From an uncultured Christensenellaceae bacterium (lineage in GTDB: Bacteria; Bacillota; Clostridia; Christensenellales; Aristaeellaceae): a stretch of DNA of 11,747 nt. The notes under the pieces are model-generated. The model did not search any database, had not been told where the DNA came from, and worked only from the letters and a program-made list of their open reading frames with translations. The position numbers were made by a program, and so were the translations under genes. The stretch lies in contig CAJOPV010000063.1 of assembly GCA_905236495.1 (NCBI GenBank), forward strand, positions 1 to 11,747, written 5' to 3'. The first letter of the stretch is position 1; each line of letters starts with the position of its first letter. Shown one piece after another: positions 7,065-11,747 of the stretch.

Positions 7065-7817
7065 ATGAACCAATCGGAATTATATCTGATGATGACGGTG
7101 ACGGGCAGGGACAGGATGCCCGACTTCATCAGGCTGTATAAGGACAAGGGCCTGGATACGCATTTTATTTCCCTGGCCCACGGAACAGCGAACAGGCGCA
7201 TCCTCAGGTATCTGGCGTTGGACGAAACGGAAAAAATGCTGTGCCTGACCGTGCTGACGGGCCGAAAATGGCTGGAGGTCAAAAGGGCCATGTCGGTACG
7301 GCTTCGCATCGAGGCGCCGGGGGTGGGCATCGCCTATGCCATCCCGCTATCAGCCGTGGGCGGCAAAAGGGAGCTTACGTATCTGACGGACGGTCAGGGC
7401 TTTGAGAAAGGGGCGGAAAGCGCTTTGAAGGGTACGGAACAGGAATTGCTCATCGCCATCAGCAATCAGGGCTACAGCGAGCAGGTCATGGACGCGGCTC
7501 GGGCGGCGGGGGCCCGGGGCGGCACGGTGATCCACGCCCGGGGAACGGGCCAGAATAAGGCGGAAAGGTTCCTGGGCATTTCCCTGGCAAGCGAAAAGGA
7601 CGTGACCCTCATCGTAACGCCCATTGAAAAAAAAGCGGAAATGATGCAGAGCATCATCCGCGGCGCGGGGCCCGAAACCAAAGCGGGGGCCATCGTGTTT
7701 TCCCTGCCGGTCACGGATACTGCGGGCATGATGCTGCGGCCCCTGAGCGAGGACCTGGAAGAGGAGATAACAGAAAAGCCGCCCGAGGAAAACGAGCCTG
7801 CGCCGAAGCAATCCTAA
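7065..7817 (+). CDS. Two-domain PII-like protein (P-II family regulator)
   Basis: A 250-residue soluble protein made of two PII-like ferredoxin-fold domains, about 5-100 and 126-222, with an acidic Pro/Glu-rich tail (228-250). The second domain has the clear signature: AARAAGARGGTVIHARGTG, then FLGISLASEKDVTLIVTP and AGAIVFSLPV. The first is a diverged copy with matching landmarks: LAHGTANRRILRYLAL, EKMLCLTVLTG and PGVGIAYAIPL. PII proteins are trimers that sense nucleotides or other small molecules and bind membrane transporters or enzymes; a fused pair would alter that symmetry. The usual long T-loop with its modifiable Tyr is not obvious, so regulation by uridylylation is unlikely. ATG 7065 is preceded by AAGGAG (7045-7050) at a long 14-base spacing, overlapping the stop of DUF1538, so translation is probably coupled. 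The ligand is unknown. Confidence 0.83.
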   Translation: MNQSELYLMMTVTGRDRMPDFIRLYKDKGLDTHFISLAHGTANRRILRYLALDETEKMLCLTVLTGRKWLEVKRAMSVRLRIEAPGVGIAYAIPLSAVGGKRELTYLTDGQGFEKGAESALKGTEQELLIAISNQGYSEQVMDAARAAGARGGTVIHARGTGQNKAERFLGISLASEKDVTLIVTPIEKKAEMMQSIIRGAGPETKAGAIVFSLPVTDTAGMMLRPLSEDLEEEITEKPPEENEPAPKQS

Positions 7818-7828
7818 ATAACCGCGCA

Positions 7829-7857
7829 TTGCAGGAATGGATCTTTTCTGATATACT
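7829..7857 (+). promoter_or_regulatory. Sigma-A promoter for the HD-GYP/Gx operon
   Basis: TTGCAG (7829-7834) and TATACT (7852-7857) with a 17-base spacer, in the 70-base gap after the PII-like gene. The predicted start is near 7864, about 24 bases before the first ATG. No hairpin terminator is visible between the two operons, so some read-through from upstream is likely. Confidence 0.6.
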
Positions 7858-7887
7858 ATTCCCGATTCGGAGGGCCGAAAGGAAAGG

Positions 7888-10041
7888 ATGACGAACATGC
7901 ACAAGGCGAACATGAAGGAGCGCTGGAAACACAGCGGACTATGGAAATGGGGCCTGGCTTTTTGCGGCGTCGGCATCCTTTTGAACCTGATAGGGGCGCA
8001 GCTGGCCCTGGCCCTGAAGCTGCCACTGTATCTGGATAACGTGGGCACCATTTTGACCGGCGCCGTAGGGGGATATGTGCCGGGCATCGTCGCGGGGTAT
8101 TTAACCAACCTCATCAACGGCATCAAGGATCACGATACCATTTATTACGGTGTGCTGACGGTGATCATTGCCGTGGAGGCGGCATATTTTGAAAAAAAGG
8201 GCTGGTTCAAGCGCCTGCCCACAGCGCTGCTCTCCATCGTCCTGTTCGCCTTGGTGGGCGGCGCCGGGGGCAGCGTGATTACCTGGTTCATCTACGGCAT
8301 GGACTTTGGACAGGGCATCGGCGGGCCGCTGGCGGTCAAGCTGTACGCCTTGGGCGGCTTTAACGAATTCTGGGCCCAGCTTTGCGCCGATTTCCTGATC
8401 GATATGGTGGATAAGGCCATCGTGTTCGCCCTGGCGTTCGGGCTTATGAAGCTGATCCCCGACGCTATGCGCTCCAAGCTGAGATGGCGTTTTTGGCAGC
8501 AAAATCCCCTCCACGGAGAAAAGCGCAGCGTCGCCAGGCACATGCAGACCAGAGGGCTTTCCCTGCGCTCCAAGATCATGCTGCTGGTCTCCATCAGCAT
8601 GGTGATCCTGGCTGTGGTAACGATCAGCATTTCATACAGCATCTTTCATCATGCCTCTATCGACGCCCAAATCAACATGGCCTACGGCGTGACCCGGGTG
8701 GTGGAGCAGGCCATTGACCCGGATATGGTTTCCGCTTATATGGAGCAGGGGAAGGCCGCTCCGGGCTATGGCGATGCGGAAAAGGCGCTGATAAGCGTGC
8801 TCAATTCGTCGCCGGATATCGCGTACGTGTATGTATATCAGATTCAGCCGGACGGCTGCCACGTGGTGTTTGACCCGGATACGGAGGAAACCCCCGGCGC
8901 GGCCCCCGGGGAAGTGATCCCCTTTGACGACGCCTTCCGGAAATATCTGCCCGCGCTGCTCGATGGGCAGGATATCGAGCCCGTGATCTCCGATGAAACC
9001 TTCGGCTGGCTTTTGACGGTGTATAAGCCCATCACCGACAGCCGGGGAGAATGCGTCTGCTACGTCGGGGTGGATATTTCCATGGCGCAGCTGCTGATTG
9101 CGGAATACAGCTTCCTGGCCCGGGCGGCATCCCTGTTCATTGCGCTTTTTGTGGTGATCCTGACGGTGGGCCTGTGGCTGGCGGATTACTGTATCGTGCT
9201 GCCCGTCAATTCCATGGCCCTGGCCTCCAGCGGCTTTGCCTATGACAGCGGGGAGCAGCGCCATGAAAACGTGACCCGCCTAAGGGAGCTGGATATCCAT
9301 ACCGGGGACGAGATCGAAAACCTGTATCACGCCATCACCAAAACCTCGGAGGATACGGTAAAGTATATTTCCGATCTGCAGGAGAAAAATGAAACCATCG
9401 CCCATATGCAGGATAATCTGATCACCGTGCTGGCGGACATGGTGGAAAGCCGGGATCAATACACCGGCAATCACGTGAGGAATACGGCGGCCTATTCCGG
9501 CATCATCGCCCGGCAGCTGCGGAAGGAAGGCATTTACGAAGAGCAGCTGACGGATGATTACATTCACGACCTGGTCCATTCCGCGCCGCTGCACGACGTG
9601 GGAAAAATCCAGGTATCAGACGTGCTTCTGAATAAGCCGGGAAAGCTCACCGACGACGAATACGCCAAAATGAAGCGCCACACATTGGCAGGGCGGGAGA
9701 TCATCGCCAAAGCGGCGGAAATGTCCGACGACAGCGGATATCTGCACGAGGCGGAAAACCTGGCGGCGTATCATCACGAGCGCTGGGACGGCAAGGGCTA
9801 CCCCTACGGCTTGAAAGGGGAGGAAATCCCCCTGTCCGCCCGGATCATGGCGGTGGCGGACGTGTTCGACGCGCTGGTATCCAAGCGCAGCTATAAGGAA
9901 GGCTTCCCCATCGAAAAATCGCTGGATATCATCCGGGAGGGGATAGGCACCCACTTTGATCCCAAGGTGGCCCAGGCATTCCTGGACGCAGAGGATGAAG
10001 TTAAAAAAATCGTGGAAGAAAACAGGAAGCGGCAGGGATGA
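7888..10041 (+). CDS. Membrane sensor HD-GYP phosphodiesterase with ECF-S-like N-terminus
   Basis: A 717-residue membrane signalling protein. Residues about 18-200 hold five or six hydrophobic helices resembling an ECF-transporter substrate-binding (S) component, with LPLYLDNVGTILTGAVGG and the conserved LTNLINGI. After a basic linker come a helix (231-252), an extracytoplasmic sensor region (253-411, Cache-like in length and in its YVYVYQI and VCYVGVDIS strands) and a second helix (about 412-434). The C-terminal HD-GYP domain has every expected metal and catalytic residue: H529, HD 569-570 (HDVGK), H598, HH 629-630 in HHERWDGKGYP (629-639) and D658. HD-GYP enzymes degrade cyclic di-GMP or, in some cases, cGAMP; which one cannot be told. 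ATG 7888 follows AAAGG by 5 bases; ATG 7897 is an equally possible start. Its TGA overlaps the next ATG (ATGA), so it is translationally coupled to the Gx-family gene. Confidence 0.88.
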   Translation: MTNMHKANMKERWKHSGLWKWGLAFCGVGILLNLIGAQLALALKLPLYLDNVGTILTGAVGGYVPGIVAGYLTNLINGIKDHDTIYYGVLTVIIAVEAAYFEKKGWFKRLPTALLSIVLFALVGGAGGSVITWFIYGMDFGQGIGGPLAVKLYALGGFNEFWAQLCADFLIDMVDKAIVFALAFGLMKLIPDAMRSKLRWRFWQQNPLHGEKRSVARHMQTRGLSLRSKIMLLVSISMVILAVVTISISYSIFHHASIDAQINMAYGVTRVVEQAIDPDMVSAYMEQGKAAPGYGDAEKALISVLNSSPDIAYVYVYQIQPDGCHVVFDPDTEETPGAAPGEVIPFDDAFRKYLPALLDGQDIEPVISDETFGWLLTVYKPITDSRGECVCYVGVDISMAQLLIAEYSFLARAASLFIALFVVILTVGLWLADYCIVLPVNSMALASSGFAYDSGEQRHENVTRLRELDIHTGDEIENLYHAITKTSEDTVKYISDLQEKNETIAHMQDNLITVLADMVESRDQYTGNHVRNTAAYSGIIARQLRKEGIYEEQLTDDYIHDLVHSAPLHDVGKIQVSDVLLNKPGKLTDDEYAKMKRHTLAGREIIAKAAEMSDDSGYLHEAENLAAYHHERWDGKGYPYGLKGEEIPLSARIMAVADVFDALVSKRSYKEGFPIEKSLDIIREGIGTHFDPKVAQAFLDAEDEVKKIVEENRKRQG

Positions 10042-10553
10042 AACGATTATCGAGCGTCCGCGGCGCGGAAAAGGTGGCCTTAAGCGGCCTGCTCATCGCC
10101 ATGATGCTGGTGCTGGGTTATGTGGAGAGCCTGCTGCCCTCGGTCAGCGGCATTCCCGGCATCAAGCTGGGGCTTTCCAACGGCGTGCTGATCTTTGCCG
10201 TGTATATGCTGGATCTGCCAACGGCCTGGGTGCTGATGGTGCTGAAGGTGCTTTTGTCCGGGCTTCTGTTCGGCGGGTTCAATACCATCCTGTACGCCCT
10301 GGCGGGAGGCGTTTTGAGCATGGCGGTGATGACGGGGCTGTCCCGGGTCCGGGGCATCCATCCCGTTACCGTCAGCATGGCGGGGGGCGTTATGCATAAC
10401 GTGGGCCAGGTGGCGGTGGCGATGGCGCTGTTCCACACCAATCAGCTGCTGTATTATATGGCGGTGCTGGTGCTGGCAGGGCTGGTCTGCGGCGCGCTGA
10501 CGGGCGTCTGCGCCGCGGCGGTGATGAAGCATTTGAAAAAGCTGAAGGCTTGA
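10038..10553 (+). CDS. Gx transporter family protein (Hpre_diP_synt_I)
   Basis: A 171-residue integral membrane protein of the family named Gx transporter, or heptaprenyl diphosphate synthase component I-like. It begins with a basic leader and a helix (ALSGLLIAMMLVLGYVE), followed by SGIPGIKLGLSNGVLIFAVYML, the family's most recognisable stretch, then LFGGFNTILYALAGGVLS and MHNVGQVAVA. It has about five or six helices and no soluble domain. Topology and size recall ECF S components, and members are thought to import a small molecule; the prenyl synthase name comes from an old operon association and should not be taken as enzymatic. Its start codon overlaps the HD-GYP stop by ATGA, and an intrinsic terminator follows 16 bases after the gene, so it is the last gene of a two-gene operon. 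No ECF ATPase or ApbE/NusG-like partner is in the window. Confidence 0.85.
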   Translation: MKRLSSVRGAEKVALSGLLIAMMLVLGYVESLLPSVSGIPGIKLGLSNGVLIFAVYMLDLPTAWVLMVLKVLLSGLLFGGFNTILYALAGGVLSMAVMTGLSRVRGIHPVTVSMAGGVMHNVGQVAVAMALFHTNQLLYYMAVLVLAGLVCGALTGVCAAAVMKHLKKLKA

Positions 10554-10569
10554 TGCAGAGGAAAAACAT

Positions 10570-10595
10570 GCGGAGGGAGGAGCCTCCGCTTTTTT
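10570..10595 (+). terminator. Intrinsic terminator after the Gx gene
   Basis: GCGGAGG (10570-10576) pairs with CCTCCGC (10583-10589) around a 6-base purine loop and is followed directly by six T (10590-10595). A run of five A precedes the stem. It closes the HD-GYP/Gx operon. Confidence 0.9.
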
Positions 10596-10634
10596 CATGC
10601 CTGTCTTCAGACGTGCATATGCTGAACCGTGGTG

Positions 10635-11570
10635 ATGGATATGCCGACGGTGGGGGCGGTGCTGTGCTTGACGGGGGCCATGGTGGGGGCCGGCTTTGCA
10701 TCGGGCCGGGAGGTCATGGCCTTTTTCAGCCGATACGGCGGCTTTTCCTGGGCGCTGTGCGCGCTGGTCGGGGCGGAAACGGGGCTGCTGACCGAAAGGA
10801 TCCTGCGGCGGGACAGGGAACAAACGGGCCTCGCCGTCACCTGGCTTTTGATGCTCCTTTACCTGTTCCTGGCAGGGGGCATGACGGCGGCCTCCGGGGC
10901 TTTGTGGGCGCTGACCGTGCCCCTGCACGCCGCCCGGACACTGGGCGGCGGGGCAACGCTGCTGCTTTGCGTGACCGTAAGCCGGTATCCCCTGAAAATC
11001 ATGGGGAAGCTGGGGTGGGGGCTGGGGATATTGCTGCTGACCGCCGTGATCCTTTGTTACCTGATCCCTTCGCAGGCAGCGGAAACTGAACAGGCTCGGC
11101 AGACAGACTTCATTCCCGCCGTCCTGCGGGCTTTGGGCTACGGCTGCATGAATGTGACGCTTTCCCGCGGCATCCTGAATGATTTGCGGGAGCATGGAAC
11201 GAAAAAGCAGAAAAAACGAATCGCCCTGGCAAGCGGCCTGACGGCGGGCGGATTATTGATGATGGAAAACGGGGTGCTTTTGCGGCATCTGCCGGATCTT
11301 CAGGATGCGGCGATGCCCATGGTGATGCTGCTGCGGGGGTTTGGCAAGGCGGGGTATATCCTGTCCGCGGCGCTATTGTACATATCCGTGGTGACGACCC
11401 TGATCGCCGTATGCGGCGGCGTGCGCGCTCTGTTGCCCAGGGATACGGAAAAGGGCATGATCCTCTTCGGCCTTTCGGTCTGCTGCGTGGCGCTGCTGGG
11501 CTTTGAAGGGATCGTGGACCGCTGGTATCCCATCCTGGGCTGGCTGTGCTTTGCGGCCTATCTGATATAA
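10635..11570 (+). CDS. YkvI-like membrane protein (LeuT-fold type permease relative)
   Basis: A 311-residue polytopic membrane protein. The first helix carries TGAMVGAGFASGREVMAFF, the signature of the YkvI family, distantly related to APC/LeuT-fold amino-acid and cation symporters, where this Gly-rich segment is the broken helix that binds substrate. Roughly ten hydrophobic helices follow; no substrate is known for the family. The start is uncertain: GTG 10629, GTG 10632, ATG 10635 and ATG 10641 are all in frame and none has a good ribosome binding site. I took the first ATG, which leaves little leader before the first helix. It lies 40 bases after the terminator of the preceding operon with no convincing promoter between, so it may depend on leaky termination. 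It ends with TAA at 11568-11570, inside the A-run of the following hairpin. It seems a little short for the family. Confidence 0.78.
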   Translation: MDMPTVGAVLCLTGAMVGAGFASGREVMAFFSRYGGFSWALCALVGAETGLLTERILRRDREQTGLAVTWLLMLLYLFLAGGMTAASGALWALTVPLHAARTLGGGATLLLCVTVSRYPLKIMGKLGWGLGILLLTAVILCYLIPSQAAETEQARQTDFIPAVLRALGYGCMNVTLSRGILNDLREHGTKKQKKRIALASGLTAGGLLMMENGVLLRHLPDLQDAAMPMVMLLRGFGKAGYILSAALLYISVVTTLIAVCGGVRALLPRDTEKGMILFGLSVCCVALLGFEGIVDRWYPILGWLCFAAYLI

Positions 11571-11593
11571 AAAATCGCATCCCGCAGGATGCG
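11569..11593 (-). terminator. Intrinsic terminator read on the minus strand
   Basis: CGCATCC (11576-11582) pairs with GGATGCG (11587-11593) around a 4-base loop. Read on the minus strand, the stem is followed by one A and then six T (complement of 11574-11569), a good intrinsic terminator. On the plus strand no T-run follows. It would end a transcript entering from the right, convergent with the YkvI-like gene. Confidence 0.65.
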
Positions 11594-11731
11594 TTCAGAG
11601 CATCGACAAAGTCGATGCTCTGCCATCGAAAGTCAGCAGACAGACTTTCGATGGATTGCATCATTTTACGGTCGCAAATTGATATCGGAAGCAGTCATAC
11701 TGACTGCTCCTCGGACCGGGAGACCCGGTCC
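11576..11731 (-). repeat. Cluster of five consecutive hairpins, possible structured RNA or REP-like element
   Basis: Five hairpins follow one another with almost no spacer: 11576-11593 (7 bp); 11596-11622 (11 bp perfect, 5-base loop); 11623-11654 (12 bp perfect, 8-base loop, directly abutting the previous one); 11687-11710 (8 bp plus 2 bp across a bulged A, 3-base loop); and 11713-11731 (8 bp perfect, 3-base loop). A weaker pairing (TTGC/GCAA, 11656-11677) fills the only gap. Most of the stretch is therefore base-paired. Hairpins two and three share CATCGA/TCGATG arms and could exchange partners. The minus strand is favoured because only there does the series end in a T-run terminator. I do not recognise a known RNA family. 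It could equally be a dispersed intergenic repeat. No convincing gene lies in the last 177 bases. Confidence 0.55.
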
Positions 11732-11747
11732 TGCGGATAAAAGTCGA

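Noticed and set aside
10606..10626. TTCAG/CTGAA inverted repeat with an internal GCATATGC palindrome before the YkvI-like gene
   Set aside because: Only 5 bp with an 11-base loop. It may be chance, and no regulator or promoter position supports an operator.
10080..11195. Minus-strand open frame of about 371 codons across the Gx and YkvI-like genes
   Set aside because: It spans two real plus-strand genes and the terminator between them, and is His/Gln/Pro-rich as expected of antisense shadow.
11110..11664. Minus-strand open frame starting at ATG 11664 inside the hairpin cluster and running into the YkvI-like gene
   Set aside because: It has no ribosome binding site and crosses a good minus-strand terminator (11593-11569). 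Most of it is antisense to a real gene, although its first 30 codons cover the hairpins and could be revisited.
1..11747. CRISPR arrays, tRNA/rRNA genes, insertion sequences, phage or defence genes
   Set aside because: I looked for direct repeat-spacer patterns, cloverleaf sequences, transposase motifs and att-like repeats and saw none; the only repeat-like element is the hairpin cluster at the right end.

Overview
The window looks like chromosome of a fairly GC-rich, gut-type Clostridia (Firmicutes/Bacillota). The evidence is gene content typical of that class: a PPi-dependent phosphofructokinase, a membrane pyrophosphatase, a DUF1538/PII-like pair, a Gx-transporter-family protein, a YkvI-like permease and an HD-GYP protein with an S-component-like N-terminus. 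Near-consensus sigma-A promoters with 17-18 bp spacers and purine-rich ribosome binding sites agree with this. I cannot name a genus.

Left part (1-1580). This stretch is lower in GC and looks like accessory or decaying DNA. It holds the 3' part of a GNAT acetyltransferase, an overlapping small lipoprotein gene, and then the C-terminal third of a CatA-like O-acetyltransferase without its N-terminus (a remnant). On the opposite strand lies a complete-looking Nudix hydrolase gene whose frame breaks at a run of seven A/T bases.

Pyrophosphate block (1620-5385). A membrane ion-pumping pyrophosphatase (hppA, +) and a PPi-dependent 6-phosphofructokinase (pfp, -) face each other across a shared, probably bidirectional terminator. 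Each has its own strong promoter. Together they imply a cell that uses PPi as an energy currency: one enzyme spends PPi to phosphorylate fructose 6-phosphate, the other to pump Na+ or H+.

DUF1538/PII-like operon (5444-7817). It is divergent from pfp. It encodes an internally duplicated polytopic membrane protein of unknown function and a protein built of two PII-like domains. By analogy with AmtB-GlnK and SbtA-SbtB it could be a transporter with its signal-binding regulator. This is the best candidate here for an incompletely described system.

Signalling/transport operon (7829-10595). An HD-GYP phosphodiesterase carries an ECF-S-component-like membrane domain and an extracytoplasmic sensor. 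It is translationally coupled (ATGA) to a Gx-transporter-family protein and followed by an intrinsic terminator.

Right end (10635-11747). A YkvI-like membrane protein is followed by about 160 bp packed with five consecutive near-perfect hairpins. The leftmost makes a good intrinsic terminator only when read on the minus strand, so the element may be a structured minus-strand RNA, the 3' end of a gene beyond the window, or a dispersed hairpin repeat.
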